DNA of 64,000 nt from Rhyacophila brunnea (taxonomy: Eukaryota; Arthropoda; Insecta; Trichoptera; Rhyacophilidae), in NCBI GenBank assembly GCA_022495005.1, contig JAGYXB010000657.1:124001-188000 (forward strand), in the 5' to 3' direction. Below, one piece after another: positions 44,415 to 55,840 of the stretch (positions are counted from its first letter, which is position 1; each line of letters starts with the position of its first letter). A program made the position numbers and the translations under genes. The notes beneath the pieces were generated by a model. The model searched no databases. It worked only from the letters and a program-made list of their open reading frames with translations, and was not told where the DNA came from.

Positions 44415-45979
44415 TGGGTGGCCGAAAATTTTACTTTACAAGTTTATTTATATCGGCCGCCATTTTACGTTTGCTCTATTTTGGCAGTTACATATGAAAT
44501 TAATACGATAAATTGTAAATTAAAAACGTTCACAATACGACATAAAAAACCGGATAATTAGAAGAGTAAAATTGTACATGATAAAAAATAATATAAAACA
44601 ACGTCCACCAAAACTCTACCTGAAATTATGCTTTCCCATTACAATAGAATACAGATGCTTCCGGTTTCAAAATTTAGACCTTTTGCAGCCTTTTGTTTAT
44701 AAAGGTAGTATGTGGCTTATTTGTGTAATAATGTTGGGTATCTAGCTGAATAACATTTTATTGAGAGTATTATTTATTTAACACATTGTTCAGTATATTA
44801 TTATAGATAGTGATAGGATTTTTTTCTAATACATAAGAACTTAGAGGTGAAAGCATTTATTTAAATGATTTTAATTATTAATTATCTTTAGCGGTCTCGT
44901 TGTAGATGGCCAGTAGTTGTAGAAGTCGTAATCCAGTGGTTCTTCCAATGGATGGAGGAGCCAGTTTTATTTGCAGCGTATACACTACTACTGATTGTAA
45001 CGTTATTATTCACAGGCTTGTGTATAATATACGTTTTAAACACTAGCAACATTCGATGAAGATTTTTGGGACGTCGTTAAATTGGCGGGACTGCGCGGAG
45101 ATTTTTTAAGTTGGCAGCTTGCCTACGCTTGATTAAAAGGCGTACGGATTACTGTGAATATAGTCAAGAGTGGGACACGAGCAAGGAAGGACGTTTTCGG
45201 ACGGGCTGCTCGGCGAGCCAGCCAGCAAGATGGCGGCATGACTCTACGGTATTTATTGTATCGATTTATGTTTAAAGGACTAGTTTCCTGACTCTTAAAT
45301 TTGTATTAACCTTCCCCCGGTAACTCTGGTAGTGTGGTTAGGGACTTTGGCATTGGTTTCGAACTTAATTTTGTAACTTTTATAATGTAATTACGGCGGT
45401 GGCCGCGTGTATTTCCGTTGTTTTTACTAGTACCAATAAATATGCTTAGTGTCCATTTTGGACCAACCTCAAATGATTTTATTATTTTTCTTGACCTGAT
45501 TTGTTCCTTATATAGTAATATGCCAGGAGAGGAGTCAGGCAAGATGGCGCCCTCTAATAATTTGTAATTAATTGATTATTTTTTCTTAATCCTAAATGCC
45601 GAACACTGGAAGATTTATAACCAAAAGACCACGTGGAAGTCCACGACCTACTGTTTGTAGGAATTATAAACCTACGGGGATGGGATCCTCATGTTTTACC
45701 GCTGTTTTGTATTGAGCTATTCCGGATGTTTTAAGCGAAGGATCTATATCTATTTTAGCCATGGTAGATCGTTAATCGGCTTTCGTTTCATGATACTGTT
45801 CGGAGGTCCAAGTCTCGGTAGAAAGCGATGCTGTGGGGAGCGATACAGAGACTGAGATACCAACAGACCGGGAAGTTATAATCGAGTGACATGTCCAATC
45901 AATTATGATCCGATATTATTAACCTTTGCACTATTGAATAATATGTAGGAATGACTATATTATATACCTACCTATATAT
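44415..45979. other. Unassigned stretch, possible LTR-like remnants
   Basis: About 44905-44990 has a weak Rep-E block. GCAAGATGGCG occurs at about 45225 and 45538, with a TTCCCCCGGTAACTCTGG region between and an AATAAA-type signal near 45435. This could be remnants of an LTR element, but no gag-pol, primer site or paired LTR could be established. Confidence 0.35.
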
Positions 45980-46069
45980 AACTTCTACAGCTCTACGTGC
46001 GAGTAAGCTTCTAGGATTCATCATGCGACAATCCAAATGTATTACGTACACTCTACGTCTCATTAGTAT

Positions 46070-47283
46070 GTAGCATTCTTGAATATCGGTCGATTTTCTG
46101 GTGTCCTTATGAGGTTTCCTATAAGCATATTTTAGATCGCGTCCAAAAGAAATTTCTTCGATGTCTTTATTTTAAGACATATAACTGTTCTCCTTTCGAT
46201 AATTTGTCAGATGATTATTTTCCGACTGTCTTTCTACAAGGTATGCTTACTTTTCACTCTCTTGAATCTCGTCGGTCTCTTCAGCTCTTGAAACACTTTT
46301 ACCTGTTATCGCGAGGGGTGGTTTCCAATCCTGGTGTCCTAATGATTTTGAATTTACATGCGCCTGTCAATTACCTACGTGGTCGCAGCTAGGGATTCCA
46401 ATCCCGGTATCCCAAGCTATTTTCGATACATATGAATCCCGGGATTGATAAACATAATCCCGGGATTTCAGGATTGATTTTTTTATCAATTTTTATGGAA
46501 AATAAAATAAAAGCGAAAATAAAACAGAAAAAATACTTTTAATAAAAAATAACTACATTAGAAATAAACTGAGTTTGAATGAAGTTTGATTTATACCCAT
46601 GTGTAGGTTGCGAATTCATTTTATTTTTCACATGAATTTTTAAAAATGAGAAAGATTGGAAAAAAACAATGCTTCGCACTTTTAACAAAGTAATTCTACC
46701 ATGATATCATACGTTTTACGGCAGTTTCATATTTGGCTGACTAATTAGATTTATTATGCGGAAAGGCCATAAGTACGCCATGATTATTTACTTCACTATT
46801 TTAAATCTCGCTAATCCATTGATTATGTCTTTACTATCAGAAACAGCAATCTCATAATAAGTTCACATTATTATTTATATTACAATATTATTTACTCCAT
46901 TAAACTTGTATATTTCCAAGATTGAACATATACAATATTAACAATACATGTCTTAAATAGTATAAATTATACTAGATTTATTTTTGACCGATTTTATCAA
47001 TGTTATTTGTAAATATAAATTTTTTATATTAACAATGGAAAAAAATGCCAATCCCGGGACCAGTCCCGGGATCCCGGGATTGTCAAATTGTAATCCCGAC
47101 ATCCCGGGATCAGAATTTTGGCTCGGGATTGGATTCCCTAGTCGCAGCCATGATTTGTTCTGGATTGCAACCGTTTCCTCGTATCAAGCCTATCAGACAC
47201 CATTACCGATGGGTGCAAAATTAGTAAATGCGCTCCTTAAAGACATAGACATTTTCAATGATGAACTTGCATTTTGTTTTTGA
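46070..47283 (+). pseudogene. Jk-2 reverse transcriptase C-terminus, split
   Basis: The frame from about 46070 encodes SILEYRSIFWCPYE, HILDRVQKKFLRCLYFK, then DDYFPTVFLQGMLTFHSLE and an S-R-S-L-Q-L-L stretch. This is the thumb/C-terminal region typical of Jockey-type reverse transcriptases (LEYxSxxWxPY followed by ExVQKKFxR). The frame is cut by hAT-5 after LRGRS, and the continuation 47149-47283 encodes ~45 residues ending in a stop. Upstream, a frameshift near 46072 separates a KLLGFIMRQ segment. The catalytic domain is missing. Confidence 0.8.
46390..47140. mobile_element. hAT-5, complete, perfect 8-bp target duplication
   Basis: GTCGCAGC lies at 46382-46389 and 47141-47148. The left terminus TAGGGATTCCAATCCCGG and the reverse-complemented right terminus TAGGGAATCCAATCCCGAG are inverted repeats. 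Subterminal CCCGGGAT motifs are repeated many times in both orientations, probably transposase binding sites. 751 bp, non-coding. A truncated copy is at 8617-9301. Confidence 0.9.
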
Positions 47284-47541
47284 AACTGTAATTTTCTGTA
47301 TAAAATTGTATGTTTTTTGTTTTCAAAAATTATATTTTTCTGTATTAAATTGTACTTAAGTATGTTTTGATTTTTTTTGTTATTATTATTATTAGATATT
47401 TTTTTTCTATATTCTCTTCTTTTCTCTTGTGAGGGTAATGTTTGACTAATGTAAAATATAATGTGAATGTAAATCTCATGTTATGTACGTCTTGAATTTA
47501 GACCACAATGTTTTGTATTCTTAAATAAATAAATAACTAAA

Positions 47542-47831
47542 TAAAAAAATATTAAATCAGTTATTTCATTGAGTGTGCGCTAATTGAACATTTCGCTGAC
47601 TATCATTGAAACGAATATTATTAAATAATATTATTTTTGCTAAGTTATTTCGTTTAGTTTACGATAGTTGGATACTGGCTGTTTCTATGTAAAAATGAAT
47701 ATTAATAAATAATATTATAATTGAGATCTGGCTCATAGGAATCGGTCACATATTAAAAATTCGACCAACTGTTTCGATGGCTTGATAACCAGAGAAGATT
47801 CTGAGATCGTATCAGTGTATAATTATTATTA
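47542..47831. other. Spacer
   Basis: Nothing recognised. Confidence 0.35.
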
Positions 47832-48302
47832 TTACAACGTTTTTATTAGCTCGTATTCTCGTTTGTCCGGTGGTTGTTTGTCCAGTACAAATCTTGCAAT
47901 CGATTTTTAACTAACTTCCCGACTAGCTCTAGACATTTGAAACTTTTGGAATACATCAGAACATGATGCCAATGCATTCTTTTAACAATTTTAGCCATCT
48001 TTAAGCAGAATTGAATTCATTTTCAGTTATTTCTGTTTTGTATGGAAAGTTATTTCAGAAAAATCCGTAAAAAGTAAAAGACTATTATTGGTTGCTAAGG
48101 GGGTGGTACTAGCAACTAAATTACTATTATATACGTGCGTTACTATGGAAATCAAAATGAAATGTCAAAATTACATTTCAGTATTATTTGTTTGTTTTTT
48201 ATTTATTTCATATCAAGTACAAGTTTGAGCATATTGAGCATAATAATTTAACAGAAAATTTAAAAACGTTGTATATAAAAAGTTCTTTTTATCTTGTAAT
48301 TA
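47832..48302 (+). repeat. Rep-A copy 8
   Basis: Full length: TTACAACGTTTTTATTAGC to TTTTTATCTTGTAATTATT. It has one of the clearest central near-palindromes (AATGAAATGTCAAAATTACA with following bases). Confidence 0.8.
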
Positions 48303-48681
48303 TTACAAATAAAATTAGTGTAAAAAAACATACTATTTTACGTGGTCTCACTGTACATTTTTCGATGTCTAACAATATCGATTGTAATTAATTGTTTGTT
48401 GAAATGATGTTTCTTTGATAAAGTCCGTTGTGAATCTGCTTAGATGCATGATATTATCATTATATTACACCTAGCTGTTGCTTTTCAGTAACAAACTATG
48501 TTAAATAGTATTTTTTTTTGTATGGAATACATTTAATTTTAAAACTTGTAGTCACGTACTGGTATTGAGGCATAGGACAAGCACTAGTTTCGGTTATTTT
48601 TCTCGGTCCATCGCCAACTCTCGCGTCTTCCGCCACGCCAGACCTGCAGTGCTGATTGCTTACTTATGTAGCAGCCCTTAA
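48303..48681. other. Unassigned stretch
   Basis: Nothing recognised; composition becomes GC-richer toward Har-1. Confidence 0.4.
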
Positions 48682-48684
48682 TAA

Positions 48685-49068
48685 GAGCCGGGCCACACCG
48701 GGCGACTCTGGTCTCTTCGGGCGATTTACTCGGACGACTTGCCGGTGACCAGAGAGGCAGCCAACAATAATAATAATATAGACGCAAGTATGCAAAAATA
48801 CGTTCTCTCCGCGGCGTGGCTACCGGCGAGCCCGCGACTGATCGCCCAGTGTGGCAGCGCTCAATACATAGCTATATGTTTTCATACATCGCTACCGATC
48901 GCCCGACCAGAGAGACCGGGAGACCAGACCGAGCGCAAGAACGAGATTTTACTGATCGCCCGACTTTATTGGTTGCGCGACTACTGTGCGACTAGGTGTG
49001 GCATGGTACATATAACTGCATACATCGGTCTGGTCTCGAGACCAGAGTCGCCCGGTGTGGCCCGGCTC
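48685..49068. mobile_element. Har-1, GC-rich Harbinger-like MITE
   Basis: The ends GAGCCGGGCCACACCGGGCG and its exact inverse at the right give inverted repeats of ~30 bp. TAA flanks both sides (48682-48684, 49069-49071), as for PIF/Harbinger elements. Internal CGCCCGACCAGAG and GATCGCCC motifs echo the ends. 384 bp and far GC-richer than the surroundings. The 110-codon frame across it is a by-product of that composition. Confidence 0.8.
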
Positions 49069-49071
49069 TAA

Positions 49072-50277
49072 GGCTGTACGTCACATGTCTCAACCACGTG
49101 TAACGTCTCTTCATGATTACCTCAATCACTGAGAGCGGCTGTAAATAGATTTAAAGAATGCATCATTCTTAAATCTCGAAAATTATTCGTTTAATAAAAT
49201 AGACAATCTTCTTAGCCCATACCTGTTTATTGGTTGGAGTATAATGGAATTATGTATAAAAATATAAAAAAATGAAAAACCTCAGAAATACTTATAATAT
49301 ATTATTTAAAGCATTTTTAAAAATGTTGTGTTTCTGAATATTTCAGATGAGTCATAGTCGGATCAGTAACTTGACGAGAAAGGGCACTCACACAGATAGT
49401 GATAGATGTTAGTATGAATCCAAATCGATCAAAAACCTGTTTTTTAGATTTATTTTTAATAGATATTATATTCCTGAGTTTTTTTCAAAAATTATATCGT
49501 CACCCCAATACTACAACTAGATATATTGATTTTCACTGTTTTTAAGATAGCTATTGAATATGATTATACATTTCCTTCTCTACAAAACGATAAAACTGGG
49601 TATGTCAGAAGTTAATGGGAACTGTATTAATTTTGTGTTTGAAAATATGAGATAACTTTAAAACCATACATGCATTAAATAAATAAAATTAGACAAGAAC
49701 AGTTGTCTATTTATATTTTAAATATTAATTATAGCCTAGATTTATGTTAATCAAGTAAAGTTAAAATTTCACTTTTTTAACAATGACCAAATCAAATTTA
49801 TCTAGTTGTAGTATTGAGGTGACGATATATTTTCAACTAAGAAGTAGTTTAATAGAGAATATTGATGTCATGTAATTTGACAGTCGTTATAACTGTACAT
49901 ACAATTATCCACTTCCTGAATCAGAAATTATGTAACATGTTATAACGTTAATAATTAATAATACCATAATATAATGTATACGCACACTATTTCTGATTAC
50001 ATTGTTACGTGACATCTTTCAAAACTAACTTGTTTTTGATATCTTGCAAGCAGGGCGTGTAACTTTATAGGATAGATTGTCTGATGTTTAACTGTATCAA
50101 ATTAAACCAACATACAACGTGGAATATTTTAGTTAAAATACGTTAATAATTATTATCAATGTATGACGTCACGTCTTTGATCTATATTTAGTAACAAAAT
50201 TAATCATAAAGTTATATTATAATATAATATATGATGTATTACAATATTTATAATTAGTTGTGTTTATACTCTCAAGA
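49072..50277. other. AT-rich stretch with SINE-1-like fragments
   Basis: About 49148-49210 has a SINE-1-like tail (CATTCTTAAATCTCG, ATTATTCGTTTAATAAAAT). About 49395-49440 has a tRNA-like fragment resembling 29430-29500. The rest is unassigned. Confidence 0.4.
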
Positions 50278-50950
50278 AAACCTCAACAAAACAAAACTAT
50301 TACTAGTATCAAAAATAGCGACACCAGACACCAACACAAATTTTGTCATTAACAGAGAACCAATCGAACGTGTGACCCATTATAAATATTAAGGTACATG
50401 GGTCAATGAGAAATGGGACCAGTCTCAGGAAATAAAAGCTAGAATTGAGATCGCAAGGAGCGCCTTTCTCAAAATGAGACGCCTCCTTAGCAATCGAGAT
50501 CTTAACTTAGGTCTGAGACTGCGTATGGTACGTTGTTATGTTCTCTCAATTCTTTTCTATGGTATGGAAGTATGGACGCTAAACCAAGAGATGTCACGGA
50601 GACTTGAAGCTTTCGAGATGTGGCTGTATAGACGCATCCTCAAAATTCCTTGGACTGACCGGGTGACAAATGTTGAAGTTCTCAATCGAATGAGGAAGGA
50701 CCAAGAAGTTCTACGTAGTATCAAAACCAAGAAACTATAGTACCTCAGCCACATTACGAGAGGACAAAAGTATAGCATTCCCAAACTTGTCATTCAAAGA
50801 AAGGTCAATGGTAAGCGTAGCAGAGGACGGCGCCGCATTTCGTGGCTTAAGAACCTCCGTGATTGGTACGAGTGCAGATCCACTGAACTATTTCGGGTAG
50901 CAGACGACAAAGATAAGAACGCCTTGATGGTGGCCGATCTCCGCTAGGGG
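50278..50950 (+). pseudogene. RTE-1 reverse transcriptase C-terminal region, best copy
   Basis: One frame of 221 codons (50285-50947) with two stops, TAA at 50390-50392 and TAG at 50738-50740. Order: KTKLLLVSKIATPDTNTNFV, INREPIERVTHYKY, GTWVNEKWDQSQEIKARIEI, RMVRCYVLSILFYGMEVW, FEMWLYRRILKIPW, LVIQRKVNGKRSRGRRRISW, final VADLR. The KTKLLLVSK block follows the palm in RTE-like polymerases, so this is the thumb and C-terminal domain. The catalytic FADD region is upstream and lost by 5' truncation. The short tail after the stop ends near 50960 without a poly-A. Confidence 0.85.
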
Positions 50951-51427
50951 ATGGCACAATAAGAAGATACTATATTATAATATAACATCAGTTCCAGCGA
51001 TAATTATACTGATACATTTATTAAGATGTGTATTTTATTATACTGATAAGTTATAAGGGGAGTAGTTGTTATTTGTTTAGTCAACTACATAGCCCCGTTA
51101 TTATTTTTTATTCATGCAGTTGCTTTTGTATGTGACATGACCTGATATTGTATGGACAGTGTTCAAGGAAAACGTGCATTTGTATTTATATCGTTTTGTC
51201 CTTTATTTATATGGCACAAATACACTAGTAATATTACGCTGCAGATAGCATAAAGTTATATTAAACTATGTTTTACGTGTAACCCCTTTAACTTGGTAAT
51301 TTGGATAAGGGCTGAGTGTTCTTGTAACCTCTACATAGATTGAAGGTCTCTAGACAACTGTCATTTCCGACTAGCTATTGTCTATACTCTAAACATTAGT
51401 ATAGACAATAACGTGTCAGTTGTAGAG
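50951..51427. other. Unassigned stretch
   Basis: About 51370-51415 contains an inverted pair around TTGTCTATACT. Nothing else recognised. Confidence 0.35.
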
Positions 51428-51593
51428 TTTTTTTTTTTTAGAATTATTAATAACCATGTCCTTGTTTTTTCGTACAAGGTGGTTGTTAGTAATTTTGAAC
51501 AATCACAAACACCCAGGCTTTGAGAAAAACAGATAAGTGTTTTTGTCATGACCGGGTATCGAACCCAGAACTCTCGGGTGGAAGGCCAGCGCC
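51428..51593 (-). mobile_element. SINE-3 (tRNA-derived) with poly-A tail
   Basis: On the minus strand: GGCGCTGGCCTTCCACCCG (anticodon-arm region), TTCTGGGTTCGATACCCGG (T-arm/B-box), a TCATGACAAAAACAC segment, a body, and a poly-A tail that shows as the T-run 51428-51439. The A-box half is truncated. A single copy in the window. Confidence 0.75.
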
Positions 51594-52545
51594 AATAATT
51601 TTATATTTGTGGTAAACGATGCTTTAGTATTTCATAATATAGATATTACGAATAATTAAATAAAATTCAAAGAATTTCTCTGTTTCAATAAATCAATTTA
51701 ATTTAATTAGTTTAAAGCTAAATTTAATTGATTAATTATTAATGAAGAGAGAATTTATATAACCCCCCTTTTCACTGCGTCAAGCATTGTTCTTTTATGG
51801 GCGTAGAAACACCGACACTGCGTCGAAGTATGGCCAATATTAACCGGTTATGTATATATATACCGGCTTCGCCCAATGTGAAGCGGAGCTTTCGATTTCT
51901 TAAACTTTTTTTCATATCGTTAATTTTGAATTTTGTTTTTAAATTGTTAGTATAAATAGATCTAATATTGTGTATTTTGTATCAGTTGAGAATGTCCTAT
52001 TGAACTGAATAAAGCCGGTTCTGATAATTATTAAATGATGTGGGATAAGTATTGTGCTTTATTTTATACATTATCTTTCCACGAAGCATTGACAGTATTA
52101 CATAAATTAATATATATATAATATTAATATCTAAGAACAGAATAAGATACATATAGAAACCGCTATGTATCTAGAAACTTATGTATACTTATATACAAAT
52201 AAAGTCGAATTTTTTACATAAAAGTTCACGGATAAAATGTGGGTTATACTTAAAATATTGGCAAGACTATAACTAATATTGATTGATGACACAAATACAG
52301 ATCCTAGAAACTAAGCCGCGCCGCACCATACTCGGTCTTAATCGAGTTTACCTGAAAACTTTGCGAAGGATCAGTAGTTTATTGTGACTAGGAATGTCTC
52401 AAAAGTGAATAGGTACTCAAGATTAAGTTCGGAACGCACTAAAATGTACTTTGATTTATTCAAAAAGTGCCCATGGAAAAAAGGAGCACGGTAAACTAAC
52501 AACAAATAAATGACTAATTAATAAATATATATTATTAAAAAAGGG
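51594..52545. other. Unassigned stretch
   Basis: Nothing recognised apart from short A/T runs. Confidence 0.4.
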
Positions 52546-52751
52546 TTTGCGATGTGATAGAGTTCATTAAAAGCCTCAAATAGAGATGGGTTTGACACAT
52601 TGCTAGAAGAAAAGACAATCGTTGGACGAATTTAGTCATCCGGTGGTATCCAAGAGGTACAAAACGTCCGCAAGCTAGACCTAGAGGCCATTGGATCGAT
52701 GAAATGAAAAATTTCTGCAGAAGTACGTAGAAGTGGGAGCAGCTTCATGGA
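52546..52751 (+). pseudogene. RTE-2 C-terminal relic
   Basis: Reads VCDVIEFIKSLK, HIARRKDNRWTNLVIRWYPR, then RGHWIDEM in pieces, matching the 58-kb RTE-2 copy, with stops (TAG at the W of KWRW). It breaks off at 52751 where a TTAA-C fragment begins. Confidence 0.75.
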
Positions 52752-52985
52752 CGTACTGAAATATGACTATATTCTAAAACATTAGAGCGAGAGGTTTAAA
52801 AGAATACTATTTTATGTAATAAAAATACTTTATGCAGTCATCAAATGTTTAAAATAAATATAAAGGATAATAAGGCTTCAAAATTATATAAATAGATTAT
52901 CTACAACGTTTAAGGAATGTCCAGGGTTATGCTCTGAGAATTCCATAAAAGCTCAATTTTCACCTACGCTGAGCATGTAGGCCGA
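52752..52985 (-). mobile_element. TTAA-C fragment D
   Basis: About 235 bp of the family end in reverse orientation, from ACTGAAATATGACTATATTC to CTACGCTGAGCATGTAGGCC. The TTAA is degraded to ATAA-like sequence. Confidence 0.6.
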
Positions 52986-53843
52986 TAATTGATGAGAACA
53001 AAATATACAATCGAAAATCTTCATTTACTGCAAAAATTTACTCTCTGTATTTGAAAATAATTCAATAACTAGCTTTACCAAAATGTAACTCGTATGTGAG
53101 TACCCCCAAGAAGAAAGATAATGATATTATCAAGGAATATTGTCTATATCTGGTCGATCATATAGGACAAAACGTGGATGTAGCTGTTGAAATAATATAT
53201 GTGTAATATATAAGAGAAAAGCAATGGAAAAATATGCTAAGCCGAAGAGCAAAAGCGTTATCAAAACCACTAACATGCTTCTAGTAAGATCATTTGCCTT
53301 TCCAATTATTTGACGACAACAACAAGCATTTAATGCATTTAATGATGCAAACGTAGAGAAAGTTTCAGAAGTTACCAATTTAACAATGGCTTCTAAAAAC
53401 TTTCTGTTATCACCATCAAGTGTTGTAATAAAAACGGTTTGTATTACTCCCCCTATTACATATAATTGTAGTTTAATTTCTTTGGTGGCAACCCTAGCTT
53501 CAAATTATACATTCATTTAGGACAAAATGGAATTATTAACAATAAAGCTGAATAATTAATTATTATTTGTCTTTGTGGAACACAATTAACATTAGAATTT
53601 ATTAATTCAGAAAGCTTTTCACGAGAGCTTTTGTTTGAAAAATATCCTGTATATATTTACTTTGACTTACCTCGATAGAAATAATTACTTTTTAATATTA
53701 ATAATTTGATTATGTTTATAAAATGAATTTCTGTTAAAATATATGTGGGCGTTGACTCTACACAATTTATTTATTACAAAAAATTTGTAGGTCGAAGTAA
53801 TAATAAAATTTGCTGTTGGAACAAAGTTGTGGTTGTTTATTTT
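52986..53843. other. Unassigned stretch
   Basis: The 82-codon minus-strand frame (53130-53378) has a hydrophobic segment but no family signature, and I do not call it. Confidence 0.4.
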
Positions 53844-53926
53844 CAGTGGCGAAGGGTGGATGTAGGCTGTTAAAATGTGTAGATAGTGTTTGTTAGTTTT
53901 AAAAATTCAATTAAACCCTGCTTAAT

Positions 53927-54317
53927 CGGGTCTAGGACGATTTGGCGCCGGACAACTGGACGCCACGCAATTCAAAAATAAATAGACGTTATGTACTTAT
54001 AGGTAATTTAAAAAAATATATATTTAATATAATTATTTATATTATGATTTAATAGTTGGTGAGAATTTAAATATGCACACGTAAATAATGATTTAATCGT
54101 GCATGATTAAGTTCCAACGAAAAAAGAGTTTTTTATTTTATATAAAGCCTTAGGCATGGTAATTCTCAATCCGCAATAAAAAAACATTATGATATGAGTA
54201 AAATGAATTTACTAAGTAGTAGATAGAAACTCATTAAAATTCCTCGTCTACGTTCTGTATACGTGTCTACGACAGTACGGCGTCCAATTATCCTGGCGTC
54301 CAGTTATCCCATTCCCG
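53927..54317. mobile_element. Short element with CGGG ends and 6-bp target repeat
   Basis: CTTAAT lies at 53921-53926 and 54318-54323, and hAT-1 is continuous without the insert. It begins CGGGTCTAGG and its reverse-complemented end is CGGGAATGGG. Subterminal AACTGGACGCC occurs in inverted orientation, with extra GGCGTCCAATTATCC copies on the right. 391 bp, non-coding, superfamily not recognised. Confidence 0.7.
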
Positions 54318-54863
54318 CTTAATCCTAGTTATAGTAGATAATAGTCAAAAAATATTCTTTTATCAATAAAATATCTAAAATTATGTCGGTACGCCATACA
54401 TAATTTTAGATATTTTATAGAAAGAAGAATGTTTTTACCATCTTATCTGTTTTAGACCATCTGTAGTAATATGTATTTTTAATTCAACGAAAACAAATAA
54501 GTATGATTGAAAAAGTTTGAACTATTTTTGTCGGATAGCCCATAGGCCCATAGTTTGGCTTAAGCAGGGTTTAATTGAATTTTAACAACTATCTAACACC
54601 ATCTGCACCAGTGGCGCACCCAGGATTTATTATTGGGGGGCCCAAGGAGGAGAATGTAAATTAGTCCCATAGGCTCTTTTTCTTCTTCATATAAATATTT
54701 TCACAATACACGGCAATATATTTGTACAGTTTCTCCTAGTTTTTGAGCGTGTCATCAGCGACTGGCGGATTGGAAGTGAACAGCGACCACGCTGGACATG
54801 TTTACCTAGTATGCTAAAACATTACTTAAATAATATCGGCTGTACTACCCGCTTGGTCTAGAG

Positions 54864-55547
54864 CAGTGTTGCCCAAAGTGAGGTACGCGTACCCCCTGGG
54901 GTGCGAAAAGAGTTTGGTGGGGGTACGCGCTGCACCGGGTTATGGCTACGCCTAGTGCAACAAGCATTAATACAACATCCATGCTAAAAGGTTTATCGCA
55001 TGCGGAAGAAGAGCAATTGTTGGAATTATTAGCTTTAGACGGATTCTTGCAAAATAAATATAAGGAGTGTACTTAAACATCATTTAGGTTGCAAGTGCAA
55101 CATGTGCATCCAGTTTTAACAGAAAAATTCCTGAAATACATCTTGCCTTTTCCAACTTCATATCTATGTGATGTTGCTTTTTCAGCATTTGTAGACATTA
55201 CGTCAAAAAAAGGAACAGTCTTTTGGGTGTGGAAATGCATCTCTGATTAAAATTAACAACCAGGGAACCAAATTATGATGATTTGTCGTTTCAACATAGA
55301 TAATTTCATCTTTCTCATGGTTTATAATGAATGTTATTTTTTATAATATAACTTTTATTTATATTTTATTATGAATGAATTTTATTTTTCGTTTATTATT
55401 ATTTTGTTTATGTACTACAAAAGGAATATATAAATACATTATGACTGTTATTGAAGTACTTATATGCATTTTTCTTTGACGAGAAGTACTCAGTGTTACG
55501 AAAATTATGGAAGGGGTACACAGATGTCGAAAGTTTGGGGAACACTG
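54864..55547 (+). mobile_element. hAT-3 inside hAT-2, perfect 8-bp target duplication
   Basis: GTCTAGAG lies at 54856-54863 and 55548-55555. The left terminus CAGTGTTGCCCAAAGTG and the reverse-complemented right terminus CAGTGTTCCCCAAACTT are inverted repeats. It retains part of a ZBED5/SCAND3-like hAT transposase C-terminus. 684 bp, so it is an internally deleted derivative. Confidence 0.9.
54990..55290 (+). pseudogene. hAT transposase C-terminus (ZBED5/SCAND3-like), degenerate
   Basis: Segments in order: GLSHAEEEQLLELL, DGFLQNKYKEC, then after a stop RLQVQHVHPVLTEKFLKYIL, PFPTSYLCDVAFSAF and, after a frame change, SKKRNSLLGVEMHL. The PF-T-YLC-xxFSA block is the C-terminal dimerisation (hATC) signature of domesticated-like hAT transposases. 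Stops at about 55074 and 55246. The BED finger and catalytic core are absent. It lies within the borders of hAT-3, so it belongs to that element. Confidence 0.8.
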
Positions 55548-55840
55548 GTCTAGAGAACTACAATATTTATGCCAAATTCCACCGAAAAAAATGTTCTTTT
55601 GATTGACACCACCACCGTAGTGGGTGTAGTCGTTCTTTTCGCCGAATGTTTAACGCAGATTTTTGGTTTGTTCCAACATATTAATTGAAAATGGACAAAA
55701 AAGGTATTATTGCATTTAAATTATACACAACCTTCTCAATAAAACACAGCCTAATATTTCGTTTATCGGTCTTTTATCTATTACACTCGGTGTACCTACA
55801 CCATGGCCCCCACATCCTGAAACGGGCCCTCAGGCTAGGG

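Larger units (their letters stand above)
45984..47541 (+). mobile_element. Jk-2 LINE 3' part, interrupted by hAT-5
   Basis: 5'-truncated non-LTR retrotransposon. The reverse transcriptase C-terminal coding is in two pieces (to 46389 and from 47149) separated by hAT-5. The 3' UTR ends in AATAAATAAATAAC and A-rich sequence near 47540. The hAT-5 target duplication is inside the coding region. Confidence 0.75.

Noticed and set aside
44905..45560. Complete LTR retrotransposon
   Set aside because: A repeated GCAAGATGGCG and a polyadenylation-type signal are suggestive, but no paired LTR, primer-binding site or gag-pol sequence was found.
48739..49071. 110-codon GC-rich open frame as a gene
   Set aside because: It spans the end of a Harbinger-like MITE and includes the inverted repeat; the composition explains the lack of stops.
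53130..53378. Minus-strand frame with a hydrophobic stretch
   Set aside because: No family motif, no start context, no second copy; AT-rich DNA often gives such frames.
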